Origin: Rouxiella aceris
GTDB taxonomy: Bacteria; Pseudomonadota; Gammaproteobacteria; Enterobacterales; Enterobacteriaceae
Assembly: GCF_012933545.1 (NCBI RefSeq)
Contig: NZ_JAADJU010000002.1
Location: 310,001-374,000, forward strand
DNA: 64,000 bases
Reading direction: 5' to 3'
In this document: positions 7,939-16,889 of the stretch, piece by piece
How the letters are laid out: the number at the start of each line of letters is the position of its first letter
Numbering within the stretch: position 1 is the first letter of the stretch
Position numbers and translations under genes: made by a program
The notes under the pieces: model-generated
Told to the model about the DNA's origin: nothing
The model's input: the letters and a program-made list of their open reading frames with translations, nothing else
Databases searched by the model: none

Positions 7939-8553
7939 ATGGCGTTAAGTCTGTTTGCCGCTTTCTGGGGTGTTTCTGTTCTGTTTGTTATTACACCGGG
8001 AGCAGACTGGGCTTATGCCATCTCAGCCGGGATCAATGGTCGTATGGTGGCTCCGGCGGTGGCCGGATTATTGTGCGGTCATCTGATTGCCACCCTTATT
8101 GTCGCCGCGGGAGTAGGTTCTTTTATTGCCAACGTACCCTCGGTGATGAGCGCACTAACTCTGGCTGGTGCGGCTTACCTGCTGTGGCTGGGAATTGGCC
8201 TGCTTCGTCAGCCTTCTCTGCCTGTGGCCTGGCAGGGTGGGGAGACGCGCTCAAGTGCTCGGTGGGCGCTAAAAGGTCTGTGTATCAGCGGCCTTAACCC
8301 AAAAGTTTTTCTGTTGTTTATGGCCCTCTTGCCGCAGTTTACCGATCCGCAGGGGGCCTGGCCGCTTCCGCTACAAATGGCCATGCTGGGTTTGATACAT
8401 GTTGGCAGTTGCGCCGTGGTCTATCTGCTGGTGGGATATGGCGCCAGTTTGGTATTAAAAACTCGTCCACGAGCAGCGTTGCGGGTCAGCCAGATTTCCG
8501 GTGTTCTGATGATGGTTATTGCGCTGCTGTTATTTATTGAACGTTTGTTTTGA
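7939..8553 (+). CDS. LysE/RhtB-family amino acid exporter
   Basis: A membrane protein of about 204 residues from the ATG at 7939, with about five to six hydrophobic segments. The family start is visible: an N-terminal helix then [13 protein letters not shown], and later the [17 protein letters not shown] motif typical of LysE/RhtB exporters. A GGAG site lies 11 bases before 7939; an alternative ATG at 7906 would add 11 residues and lacks the family pattern. It is divergent from a truncated Lrp-type regulator, a common arrangement for these exporters. PanB begins 10 bp after its stop. The substrate is unknown. Confidence 0.88.
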   Translation: MALSLFAAFWGVSVLFVITPGADWAYAISAGINGRMVAPAVAGLLCGHLIATLIVAAGVGSFIANVPSVMSALTLAGAAYLLWLGIGLLRQPSLPVAWQGGETRSSARWALKGLCISGLNPKVFLLFMALLPQFTDPQGAWPLPLQMAMLGLIHVGSCAVVYLLVGYGASLVLKTRPRAALRVSQISGVLMMVIALLLFIERLF

Positions 8554-8563
8554 GAAAATAAAA

Positions 8564-9370
8564 ATGACTAATATCACCCTGACGCATTTGCGAAAAATGA
8601 AACAAGCCGGCGAAAAAATTGCCATGTTGACCTGTTATGACGCGACCTTTGCTTATGAAGCCAGCACAGCTGGCGTGGATATGCTGTTGATCGGGGATAC
8701 CCTGGGTATGATCCTGCAAGGGCATGACAGTACGCTGCCTGTAACCCTGGATGATCTGGTGTACCACACGGCCAGTGTCAAGCGTGGCAATGCCACCAGC
8801 TTTATTATCGCCGACTTGCCATTTATGACCTATTCCTCCGCGGAGCAGGCGTTATCCAGTTCAGGTCGCCTGATGCAGGCCGGAGCACAGATGGTCAAAC
8901 TTGAGGGGGGGGAGTGGCTTTGTGAAACTGTTCACCAGTTGACGCGCAACGGTGTGCCCGTCTGTGGCCATATTGGCCTGACGCCGCAGTCGGTTAATGT
9001 ATTAGGTGGCTTCAGAGTGCAGGGCCGCGGAAAAGAACAGGCGCAGGAACTTATCGATGCGGCGATCAAACTGACGCAAGCGGGGGCTGCCATGATCCTG
9101 GTGGAGGCGGTGCCAGCTTCTCTGGGGAAAGCGATCAGTGAGGCGGTGTCCGTGCCGGTAATTGGCATTGGTGCGGGTGCCGATACCGATGGGCAAGTTC
9201 TGGTATTGCACGATATGCTCGGCCTTAGCCTGACTGGACGGGCTCCGAAGTTTGTCCGCAACTTTATGGATGGTCAGCAGAGTATCCAGGCCGCGCTGCG
9301 CAGTTATGTGGCAGCCGTGAAAGAGGGTTCATTTCCGGCAAAGGAACACAGTTACGCAGAACAGGCATAA
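8564..9370 (+). CDS. panB: Ketopantoate hydroxymethyltransferase
   Basis: PanB transfers a hydroxymethyl group from methylene-tetrahydrofolate to 2-oxoisovalerate, the first step of pantothenate synthesis. The 268-residue product shows the family blocks: [10 protein letters not shown], the [19 protein letters not shown] substrate and metal site, [14 protein letters not shown] and VIGIGAG. Length equals the E. coli enzyme within a few residues. The ATG at 8564 was chosen because it matches the conserved start; the ribosome site is weak, suggesting coupling to the exporter stop at 8551. panC and panD do not follow, unlike the usual panBC pair, so this may be a second copy. Confidence 0.9.
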   Translation: MTNITLTHLRKMKQAGEKIAMLTCYDATFAYEASTAGVDMLLIGDTLGMILQGHDSTLPVTLDDLVYHTASVKRGNATSFIIADLPFMTYSSAEQALSSSGRLMQAGAQMVKLEGGEWLCETVHQLTRNGVPVCGHIGLTPQSVNVLGGFRVQGRGKEQAQELIDAAIKLTQAGAAMILVEAVPASLGKAISEAVSVPVIGIGAGADTDGQVLVLHDMLGLSLTGRAPKFVRNFMDGQQSIQAALRSYVAAVKEGSFPAKEHSYAEQA

Positions 9371-9396
9371 CTGATGCTGGCGGTGTTGAGCTGAAA

Positions 9397-9420
9397 GCGC
9401 ATAGCAGATCGGCTATGCGC
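9397..9420. terminator. Hairpin between convergent panB and maeA
   Basis: GCGCATAGC (9397-9405) and GCTATGCGC (9412-9420) form a perfect 9-bp stem with a 6-base loop. It lacks a T-run on either strand. It lies between two convergent genes and could stop or stabilise both transcripts. Confidence 0.45.
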
Positions 9421-9489
9421 ATAGATGGCGATTGCCAAGATCAAACTTGCCGCTACCTCAGTAACGGCTAAGCGATCCTGACGTAGCGA

Positions 9490-11175
9490 TTAAAACGAAG
9501 AGTGCTTATAAGGTAGATAATTGGCCTGCCAGAATTCTGCGGCAAGTCGGGTATTTAGCGTCTCGGCAGAAACTTTGGGAGCAACACCTTCAAGCTGGGC
9601 AACGCGAGCGACTTCGGCGGCGATCACTTTTGACACCTGCTGAATATCGGCCAACGGCGGTAACAGCGAACCTTTACCGGTGGTGGCCAGCGGTGAAAGC
9701 CCGGCCAGCGCCTGACTGGCGGCCAGCAACATGCCGTCGGTCACACGTCGTGCCTTGGCGGCCAGAATACCCAGACCCAGTCCCGGGAAGATATAGGCGT
9801 TATTACACTGTGGGATCTCATAGGTACGATCCTGATAGTGCACCGGAGCAAAGGGGCTGCCGGTGGCCATCAGTGCTGCACCTTCGGTCCAGGCAATAAC
9901 ATCCTGCGGACGGGCTTCGGCGCGGGAAGTCGGGTTGGACAGCGGCATAATGATCGGGTGATGGCAGTGGTGATGCATCTCGCGAATAATTTCTTCGGTA
10001 AACAATCCTGGTTGACCGGAAACACCAATCAGAATGGTCGGCTTGGAGTTGCGCACGACGTCGAGCAGGGAGATATTTTGTTTATCCACGGCCCAGTGGT
10101 TGATATTTTCTCGTGGCGTCACCAGCTTGCGCTGAAAATCGAGCAGGTTAGGCATATCATCGGTCAGCAAACCAAAGCGATCGACCATAAATACCTGGCC
10201 GCGCGCCTGTTCTTCACTCGCCCCTTCGGCAATCATCTGCGCAATGATTTTTTCGGCAATACCGCAACCGGCAGAGCCCGCGCCAAGGAAAGTCACTCGT
10301 TGTTCACGAAGCGGCGTACCCGTCGCGTGGCTGGCGGCGATCAGGCAGCCGAGAGTCACGGCGGCGGTGCCCTGAATATCATCGTTAAAACAGCACAGCT
10401 CATCGCGATAACGTTCCAGCAGTGGCATGGCATTGGTTTGTGCAAAATCCTCAAACTGCAATAACACTTCCGGCCAACGGGCTTTAATCGCCTGCATAAA
10501 CAGGTGGATAAAGTCGTTATATTCCCCGTCGGTAATACGTGGATGACGCCAGCCCATATACAAAGGATCCGCCAGGCGCTGGGCGTTGTTGGTACCGACA
10601 TCGAGCATAATAGGCAGGGTATTGGCCGGATTAATCCCGCCGCAGGAGGTATACAACGAGAGCTTGCCGATAGGGATCCCCATACCGCCAATGCCCTGAT
10701 CGCCCAGTCCGAGAATGCGTTCACCGTCAGTAACTACAATGACGCGGATATCATTCTTGGAGAAGTTTTGCAGCATCTCATCAATATGTTCGCGGTCGGG
10801 GTAGGAGATAAACAACCCGCGTGCCCGGCGATAAATATCCGAAAAGTGTTCGCAAGCTTCACCAACGGTAGGAGTATAAATAATCGGCAGCATTTCTTCG
10901 AGATGGGAATTAACCAGGTTATAGAACAACGTTTCGTTGGTGTCCTGGATATTACGCAAATAAATATGCTTGGAGATATCGCGTTTAAAATCGGAAAACT
11001 GTGAGTAAGCGCGGTCAGTTTGTTCACTGATGGTCTCGACCTGATTAGGTAACAGACCAGTCAGATTCAGGGCCAGACGCTCTTCGCGGCTAAAGGCTGA
11101 GCCTTTGTTAAGCAGCGGGTTTTCCAGTAACAATGAACCAGTGTAGTGTGTATAAAGTGGACGTTTTTTCAACAT
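9490..11175 (-). CDS. maeA: NAD-dependent malic enzyme
   Basis: This 561-residue protein matches E. coli MaeA (SfcA, 565) and decarboxylates malate to pyruvate with NAD reduction. Diagnostic blocks are visible: [33 protein letters not shown], the metal site [23 protein letters not shown], the dinucleotide fold [15 protein letters not shown] and [11 protein letters not shown]. It lies next to a malate-permease-like gene transcribed the other way, with 480 bp between them, so malate uptake and use are probably co-controlled. No odd features. Confidence 0.95.
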   Translation of the reverse strand: MLKKRPLYTHYTGSLLLENPLLNKGSAFSREERLALNLTGLLPNQVETISEQTDRAYSQFSDFKRDISKHIYLRNIQDTNETLFYNLVNSHLEEMLPIIYTPTVGEACEHFSDIYRRARGLFISYPDREHIDEMLQNFSKNDIRVIVVTDGERILGLGDQGIGGMGIPIGKLSLYTSCGGINPANTLPIMLDVGTNNAQRLADPLYMGWRHPRITDGEYNDFIHLFMQAIKARWPEVLLQFEDFAQTNAMPLLERYRDELCCFNDDIQGTAAVTLGCLIAASHATGTPLREQRVTFLGAGSAGCGIAEKIIAQMIAEGASEEQARGQVFMVDRFGLLTDDMPNLLDFQRKLVTPRENINHWAVDKQNISLLDVVRNSKPTILIGVSGQPGLFTEEIIREMHHHCHHPIIMPLSNPTSRAEARPQDVIAWTEGAALMATGSPFAPVHYQDRTYEIPQCNNAYIFPGLGLGILAAKARRVTDGMLLAASQALAGLSPLATTGKGSLLPPLADIQQVSKVIAAEVARVAQLEGVAPKVSAETLNTRLAAEFWQANYLPYKHSSF

Positions 11176-11655
11176 CAGTCAAACCTCAATAAATTTGGAC
11201 TGCAAATATATTGCAGTTAATTCCCAAGGCGATTGTCCAGCCTCAGGACTTGTCGCCGTAAAGAAGACTTCTTATTTTGGTATGAGGATAATCCTCACAT
11301 TGGTCCATAGCGATCAATGTTTATTAACAATATTCTTATTTGTATTTTTTATAGCACGTGACGGCGTCAGTTACTGCTTACTTAAATTACTTAAGTCTTT
11401 ATATACTTACTCTGTGATCGCATCCTTCATTTTGTTATTGAATTTTTCAGGTTATCTAAAGAATTATACGAACCGTCACGCAATATCTGTGTTTTACTGT
11501 AAGTTGTTGTAATTATTATATTTTGTTTTATTTATTTACTTAATTAATTATTGTCATTATCTCGATTTAAATGGCTGTGATGATTATCACATTTAATAAG
11601 ATAGTTAATCGATATAAACATTGCCCATCTTATTAAATATAAAAAAGGTCACTCC
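11176..11655. promoter_or_regulatory. Divergent control region maeA / malate carrier
   Basis: A 480-bp, very AT-rich region between divergent genes. It contains a perfect CRP site near the carrier gene. No credible gene is seen, although a weakly supported 105-codon frame exists on the plus strand at 11195-11512 with AT-driven composition. Confidence 0.6.
11576..11591 (+). promoter_or_regulatory. Perfect CRP-binding site
   Basis: TGTGA TGATTA TCACA matches the CRP consensus TGTGA-N6-TCACA in all ten defined positions. It lies 65 bp before the carrier ATG, in a location able to activate it, which predicts catabolite control. Confidence 0.7.
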
Positions 11656-12600
11656 ATGCCAATATTACTTTTATCTTCTTTATTCCCTTTGGTCTTTGTG
11701 ATGGTATTGGGCTGGCTAAGCGGTAAAGTCGGCTATATGAAACGCGAGGATGCAACGGTATTGGCCACCGTGGTTATTCGTTTTGCGTTACCTTTGCATT
11801 TATTTGTCGGTGCTTTGCACACCGACCCCTCTAAAATACAGAATCTGTCGTTTATGGCGGTGTTGGTGATCGGGCTGATGGGCTCTTATCTGCTGACACT
11901 GTGCATCTCCCGCTTTATGTTTCGCCACGATATCAAAACCAGTGCCATTCAGTCGCTGGTTTGTGCGTTTCCTGATATGGCCTACTTTGGCGCGCCGGTG
12001 CTGGCAGTATTGATAGGGCCGGAAGGTTTTCTCGGCGTGTTGATTGGTAATCTGATCACCAGCGTACTGATGATCCCGTTGACCATTGTGTTGATCCGCA
12101 TGGGCGATAAAAACAATGCCCTGGCACAGGAAGGCAGTCTGCTAAGCATGATCCTGCAAAATCTGCTGAAAGCAGTGCGCAATCCCATTGTCTGGATCCC
12201 GATACTTGGCGTGATTATGAGCCTGACGGGCTTTAAAATTCCTGAACTGCTGACTTCATCCATAGAGATGATGGGCAAAACTGCGGGCGGCATCTCCTTG
12301 TTTGCTCTGGGATTACTGTTCTTTGGTGAACGTCCTACGCTGAATCTGCATACCTTTACCAATATCGGTATGAAGAATTTGATCCAACCGGCAATGATGG
12401 CCGCCGCTGGACTGGCCTTTGGGTTAAGTCATACTCTGATGCAGCAGGTGGTGATTATTGGTGCCACCCCTTCGGCGATTGCCGCCGGCATGTTTGCCGT
12501 GCGCAGTGATACCTATGTCGAGTCGGCTTCTTCTTCTATTTTGCTGGGTACGGCGGTGGGCATTGTGACTGAGGGCGTGATGATTTATATGATGTCGTAG
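11656..12600 (+). CDS. Auxin-efflux-carrier family malate permease-like
   Basis: A 314-residue inner-membrane protein of the AEC family, which includes malate permease MleP of malolactic bacteria and many uncharacterised carriers. Ten hydrophobic segments are arranged as two halves of five. Family patterns include the N-terminal LFPLVFVMVLGWLSGKVGYM, the central break QSLVCAFPDMAYFGAPVL and the C-terminal half GISLFALGLLFFG then PSAIAAGMFAVRSDTY. An AAGG site precedes the start. Its position opposite malic enzyme and beside fumarase supports malate or another C4-acid as substrate; this is inferred. Confidence 0.82.
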   Translation: MPILLLSSLFPLVFVMVLGWLSGKVGYMKREDATVLATVVIRFALPLHLFVGALHTDPSKIQNLSFMAVLVIGLMGSYLLTLCISRFMFRHDIKTSAIQSLVCAFPDMAYFGAPVLAVLIGPEGFLGVLIGNLITSVLMIPLTIVLIRMGDKNNALAQEGSLLSMILQNLLKAVRNPIVWIPILGVIMSLTGFKIPELLTSSIEMMGKTAGGISLFALGLLFFGERPTLNLHTFTNIGMKNLIQPAMMAAAGLAFGLSHTLMQQVVIIGATPSAIAAGMFAVRSDTYVESASSSILLGTAVGIVTEGVMIYMMS

Positions 12601-12642
12601 CCCGCTCAAGGAGGGGGGATCGGAATAGTCAGCCAATAAAAA

Positions 12643-12666
12643 AGGCCTGCCATCACTGGCAGGCCT
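12643..12666 (-). terminator. Rho-independent terminator, fumarase side
   Basis: AGGCCTGCCA and TGGCAGGCCT form a perfect 10-bp stem around TCAC. On the minus strand the stem is followed by six T residues (the A-run at 12637-12643), so it ends transcripts from the fumarase gene. The identical 24-base hairpin occurs again at 12798-12821 on the other side of the interspersed repeat. Confidence 0.8.
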
Positions 12667-12674
12667 CAGACTGC

Positions 12675-12788
12675 TGACAAAGTCCGTTATTAGGGAGAGT
12701 GCACCGTTGGGGTCGTAGCGGGCTTGCCCGCCGGAGCGCCACTAGGTGTGCTATGCCCGGGTATCTCGATCATCAAGACGACTTTGTC
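12675..12788 (+). repeat. Interspersed palindromic repeat, copy A
   Basis: About 114 bp. It shares a 95-bp core (12675-12769) with 91 identical positions to the reverse complement of 28999-29093. It contains an inner perfect hairpin GCGGGCTTGCCCGC at 12719-12732. The ends carry GACAAAGTC (12676-12684) and its inverse GACTTTGTC (12780-12788), like a small inverted-repeat element. It codes for nothing obvious. Both sides are flanked by the same 24-base terminator hairpin. Confidence 0.8.
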
Positions 12789-12797
12789 ATCAAACTC

Positions 12798-12821
12798 AGG
12801 CCTGCCATCACTGGCAGGCCT
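12798..12821. terminator. Second copy of the terminator hairpin
   Basis: A 24-base exact duplicate of 12643-12666. Its T-run is short on the plus strand (TTTA) and absent on the minus strand. It is the first hairpin met by fumarase transcripts, 20 bp after the stop codon. Confidence 0.6.
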
Positions 12822-12840
12822 TTAGCTTAGCGAAACCCTG

Positions 12841-14487
12841 TTACTTCAGGCAGTTCGCACACTGTTTGTTTTGGATCTGCTCAAAGAAGTCGTTGCCTTT
12901 GTTATCCACCAGGATAAACGCCGGGAAGTTCTCAACTTCGATTTTCCAGATAGCTTCCATACCCAGTTCCGGGTATTCCACACATTCCAGATGTTTGATG
13001 CTCTGCTGAGCCAGTACCGCTGCCGGGCCACCAATGCTGCCGAGGTAGAAACCGCCATGTTTGTGACAGGCTTCGGTCACCTGTTTGCTGCGGTTGCCCT
13101 TGGCCAGCATAATCATGCTGCCGCCGTTGGCTTGCAGCAGATCAACGTAGGAATCCATACGTCCTGCGGTGGTCGGGCCGAGCGAACCGGAAGCGTAACC
13201 CGTTGGGGTTTTGGCCGGACCGGCGTAATAAATCGGGTGATCTTTAACGTACTGTGGCAGACCTTCACCGTTGTCGATACGCTCTTTCAGCTTCATATGG
13301 GCAATATCGCGGGCCACAATAATGGTGCCGCTTAGAGAAAGACGGGTCGATACCGGATACTCGGCCAGCTGCGCCAGGATCTCGCTCATTGGGCGGTTAA
13401 GATCAACCTGCACCACATTGTTTTCGTCCTGCTTACGCAACGCTTCTGGAATATACTGGCCTGGGTTATCTTCCAGTTTTTCAATCCAGATACCGTCACG
13501 GTTGATTTTAGCCTTGATATTGCGGTCGGCGGAGCAGGAAACACCCATACCTACCGGGCAAGATGCGCCGTGGCGTGGCAGACGGACTACGCGGATATCG
13601 TGAGCAAAGTATTTGCCACCAAACTGCGCGCCCAGTCCCAGGTTCTGCGCTTCAATCAGCAGTTCCTGTTCCAGTTGCACATCGCGGAAAGCCTGACCGT
13701 GTTCGTTACCTTCGGTTGGCAGGCCGTCATAGTAATGGGTAGATGCCAGTTTGACGGTTTTCAGCGTGCTTTCAGCGGAAGTACCACCGATAACAAAAGC
13801 AATATGGTACGGCGGGCAGGCTGCGGTACCCAGCGTGCGCATTTTCTCTACCAGATAGTTTTTCAGTTTACCCGGGCTCAGCAGCGCCTTGGTTTCCTGA
13901 TAGAGGTAAGTTTTATTGGCTGAACCGCCGCCTTTGGCCACGCAGAGGAATTTATATTCATCGCCATCTACGGTGTAGAGGTCAATCTGCGCAGGCAGGT
14001 TGGTGCCGGTATTCACTTCTTTATACATATCCAGCGCGGCGTTTTGCGAGTAGCGCAGGTTATCTTCAATAAAGGTGTTATACACGCCCTGTGACAGGTG
14101 GGCTTCATCACCACCGCCGGTCCACACGCGCTGGCCTTTTTTGCCCATGATAATCGCGGTGCCGGTATCCTGGCAGGTCGGCAATATGCCTTTAACGGCG
14201 ATTTCCGAGTTTCTCAGAAACTGTAACGCGACATATTTGTCGTTTTCGCTCGCCTGTGGATCATCAAGAATAGAGGCCACTTGTTGCTGGTGGGCAGGGC
14301 GCAGCATAAACGAGGCATCGTGAAACGCCTGTTGTGCCAGCAGGGTCAGGGCTTCCGGGGCAACTTTGAGGATTTCTTCACCGTCAAACTCGCTGACTGA
14401 TACATGGTCACGGGTTAACAGATAGTATTCGGTTTCGTCTTTGGTAAGCGGGAAGGGATTTTGATAATGGAAAGGTTTATTCGACAT
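12841..14487 (-). CDS. fumA: Class I fumarate hydratase
   Basis: A 548-residue iron-sulfur fumarase, the same length as E. coli FumA and FumB, interconverting malate and fumarate in the cytoplasm. The start [14 protein letters not shown] at 14487 matches the family; the upstream extension is not homologous. Cluster-ligand cysteines appear in [10 protein letters not shown], in [13 protein letters not shown] and in the [12 protein letters not shown] region. Also visible are the conserved [12 protein letters not shown] and [11 protein letters not shown] blocks. It follows the dicarboxylate antiporter gene on the same strand by 165 bp. FumA versus FumB cannot be told from sequence alone; context suggests use in anaerobic fumarate formation. 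Confidence 0.92.
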   Translation of the reverse strand: MSNKPFHYQNPFPLTKDETEYYLLTRDHVSVSEFDGEEILKVAPEALTLLAQQAFHDASFMLRPAHQQQVASILDDPQASENDKYVALQFLRNSEIAVKGILPTCQDTGTAIIMGKKGQRVWTGGGDEAHLSQGVYNTFIEDNLRYSQNAALDMYKEVNTGTNLPAQIDLYTVDGDEYKFLCVAKGGGSANKTYLYQETKALLSPGKLKNYLVEKMRTLGTAACPPYHIAFVIGGTSAESTLKTVKLASTHYYDGLPTEGNEHGQAFRDVQLEQELLIEAQNLGLGAQFGGKYFAHDIRVVRLPRHGASCPVGMGVSCSADRNIKAKINRDGIWIEKLEDNPGQYIPEALRKQDENNVVQVDLNRPMSEILAQLAEYPVSTRLSLSGTIIVARDIAHMKLKERIDNGEGLPQYVKDHPIYYAGPAKTPTGYASGSLGPTTAGRMDSYVDLLQANGGSMIMLAKGNRSKQVTEACHKHGGFYLGSIGGPAAVLAQQSIKHLECVEYPELGMEAIWKIEVENFPAFILVDNKGNDFFEQIQNKQCANCLK

Positions 14488-14570
14488 TTTTTTCTCACTT
14501 AGTCCGTTATTGCCGCCATCCGTCCGGGGACTTTCGGGAAAAACCATTGGCGACATCTTGTTCGTTCTGC

Positions 14571-14604
14571 CCGTTGCCAACCCGGTGGAGCGGGCAGGCA
14601 ACGG
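14571..14604 (-). promoter_or_regulatory. Stable hairpin between antiporter and fumarase genes
   Basis: CCGTTGCC (14571-14578) pairs with GGCAACGG (14597-14604); an inner CCCG/CGGG pair extends the structure. It lies in the 165-bp gap of a same-strand gene pair and has no T-run, so it is more likely an mRNA processing or stability element than a terminator. Confidence 0.45.
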
Positions 14605-14652
14605 GGGAGTTTTACTACCAGGCCCAGGCCAATCACGCAGCCTGGCTGGTTA

Positions 14653-16164
14653 TCAGAACATCATTGTCATCCACGGATAACCAATCACCAACAGAGCAAC
14701 CAGGAAGATGGCACCAAAAATGGTACCCAGGCGCCAGTAATCGGCGGTTGGCAAGTAGCCGCTGCCGTAGTAAATCGGGCTTGGCCCAGTACCGTAAGGT
14801 GTAATGATACCCATAATACCCAGTGACGTTACCATCAGCAGGCAGAATACCTGCATATTAATACCAGGGATCGTCGAGGCAATGGTCAGCATAGCAGGTA
14901 ACAATGCGGTGGTGTGTGCTGTTGTGCTGGCAAACAGATAGTGCAACAAATAAAACGCCAGCAATAGCACGATAGTGGCGACGCTCGGTGAAATACCGGT
15001 CATCAGCGCACCGCCTTCTTTACCCAGCCAGCTAATAAAGCCGGTGCTGGACAAACCATCGGCCAGGGCGACCAGGGTGGCAAACCAGACAAAGGTATTC
15101 CAGGCCGGTTTGTTGCTGGTGATATCGTTCCAGTTAAGAACGCCGGTCCACAGCATCAGGGTGACGACCAGTAAGGCAGCCAGTGCCGGTTCAATCCAGT
15201 CGGCGGCAAAAATCCACATCAACAGGGCTGAACAGACAAATACCAACAACAGAATTTCATTGCGAGTCAGTTTGCCGAGTTTTACCAATTCCGCGCTCGC
15301 CCAACGAGGCACTTCATCATTGATTTTAACTTCTGGCGGATAGAGCCAGTAGGCCAGTAACGGCATGGCCAGGATCAGCAGTACGCCCAGCGGCAGGAAC
15401 GCAATAAACCAGGTGCCCCAGGAGATGTTGATGCCGACAATGCTTTTCACCAGCGCCAGCGCCAGCAGGTTAGGTGCCAGAGCAGACAGGAACATTGAAC
15501 TGGTGATACAAGCGGCGGTAATGGCGACCCACATCAGGTAGGAACCAATTTTGCGCGAACTTGGGTCATTTGGCTTGGAGCCATACAGCGGTGGCAGGTT
15601 GGCAATAATCGGGTAGATTGTGCCGCCGCTGCGGGCTGTATTGGAGGGGGTAAAAGGTGCCAGCAACAGATCGGCAAAGGTGATCGCATAGCCCAGAGTC
15701 AGGCTGCGACGGCCAAGATATTTTACCAGGATCAGCGCCAGACGGCGTCCAAACTGGGTCTTATCGTAGCCGGCCGCAAACATGAATGCGCCAAAGATCA
15801 GCCAGACCGTTGAGTTGCCAAAGCCGCTTACTGCCCATTTAAAGGCTTGACCAGCGAGTTTGAATTTAGGGTCGGCAAGTTGTTCCGGGCTAAACAGCAA
15901 CCACTTGCCACCCAGGGCGATAACCACCACGCCTGTCAGGCCGATAACGGCACCTGGCAGTGGCTCAAAAATCAAGCCGACGATCACACCCACAAAGATG
16001 GCAAAGAAATGCCAGGCAAAGGGTTGTAATCCGTGTGGGACCGGAACGAGTAACAACAACACTGCAACCAGCACGGGCAGCAACATAAACAGCAGGCGAT
16101 TTTTTTTGCCTCCTGCAGGTTTGCTTTCCGGCTTTGTAACCGTCGTTTTTGTAAGTTCTTTCAT
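14653..16164 (-). CDS. DASS-family dicarboxylate/succinate antiporter
   Basis: A 503-residue inner-membrane protein of the divalent anion:sodium symporter/antiporter family, closest in pattern to CitT/TtdT of enterobacteria, which exchange succinate for citrate or tartrate. About 12-13 hydrophobic segments follow a ~22-residue Lys-rich leader. Two family motifs are visible: LLAPFTPSNTARSGG in the first half and FASTTAHTTALLPAM with ITPYGTGPSPIYYGSGY in the second. It probably heads an operon with the downstream fumarase. In this neighbourhood succinate export in exchange for malate, fumarate or tartrate is the likely role; the exact substrate is inferred. Confidence 0.88.
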   Translation of the reverse strand: MKELTKTTVTKPESKPAGGKKNRLLFMLLPVLVAVLLLLVPVPHGLQPFAWHFFAIFVGVIVGLIFEPLPGAVIGLTGVVVIALGGKWLLFSPEQLADPKFKLAGQAFKWAVSGFGNSTVWLIFGAFMFAAGYDKTQFGRRLALILVKYLGRRSLTLGYAITFADLLLAPFTPSNTARSGGTIYPIIANLPPLYGSKPNDPSSRKIGSYLMWVAITAACITSSMFLSALAPNLLALALVKSIVGINISWGTWFIAFLPLGVLLILAMPLLAYWLYPPEVKINDEVPRWASAELVKLGKLTRNEILLLVFVCSALLMWIFAADWIEPALAALLVVTLMLWTGVLNWNDITSNKPAWNTFVWFATLVALADGLSSTGFISWLGKEGGALMTGISPSVATIVLLLAFYLLHYLFASTTAHTTALLPAMLTIASTIPGINMQVFCLLMVTSLGIMGIITPYGTGPSPIYYGSGYLPTADYWRLGTIFGAIFLVALLVIGYPWMTMMF

Positions 16165-16889
16165 TTTTTTTGTCTACGAGTAGTTGAGAATTCTTTTAAT
16201 GATGCATAGGTAAGATCATGCCGGTTCTGGTTTTTTATTCTGCTATTTCTTACTTTTTTTAGTTATTTAAGTACCACATCGGCTTGCGCCGTTATTGTTA
16301 TTTATGGTTGGCCGGTGAAATGGCCCATAAGAAGCAATAAATGTTAATATAATGCGTTTTCTATATTTATTACTGTTGATCTCGATCAACAAAAATACGG
16401 TGATATTTAAACTTTTAAAGTTGTAAAAAAAGGAAGTTGGTTTTTTGTTTTTATTGCCGCATTTTTTTGCCTGCAATTGCTCGACCGAGGGGGGATTTTT
16501 GCGTGAAAAATCTAAAGAGACAGGGAAAAAGACAACTCAGGGCGTTCGGTCTCCTGTGCAGCGGTTTACCCTGCGGCTAAACAACCCTTGGCACATGGGG
16601 CTGCTGACAGGCATCTGTCGGCAAATGTAACCTTTAGGATTGAGTTAAAGGGAAAGGAGATATTAATTTAAAACTATGTGATCGTTTAATTTGAGTATTA
16701 ACAAATATTTAATAAAGTAATCAAGCAGGTAATGGTTAAATAGTTAATTAACTAATGTAAGCGGTTTTGAAATTAAAATTATATTTATATTAAAGGTATG
16801 AGTTCGGTCACGAAATAGAATTAATAAATAATAATCCGATACCGAAAGAATTCGCAGAATCTAATCGCTTATAGTTGGAGTTAATTATT
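16165..16889. promoter_or_regulatory. Divergent control region antiporter / fumarate reductase
   Basis: 725 bp with no convincing gene. It holds a perfect FNR site and several A/T-rich tracts of the sort DcuR recognises, but I cannot define a DcuR site with confidence. The part from 16640 to 16890 is especially AT-rich, fitting promoters for the reductase operon. Confidence 0.6.
16376..16389. promoter_or_regulatory. Perfect FNR-binding site
   Basis: TTGAT CTCG ATCAA matches the FNR consensus TTGAT-N4-ATCAA exactly and extends to a 7-bp arm palindrome (16374-16391). It lies 212 bp upstream of the antiporter start and about 500 bp upstream of the reductase start, predicting oxygen control of one or both. 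Confidence 0.72.

Noticed and set aside
11195-11512. A 105-codon frame in the maeA/carrier gap on the plus strand
   Set aside because: Very AT-rich, hydrophobic by composition, overlaps the expected promoters, and shows no family pattern.
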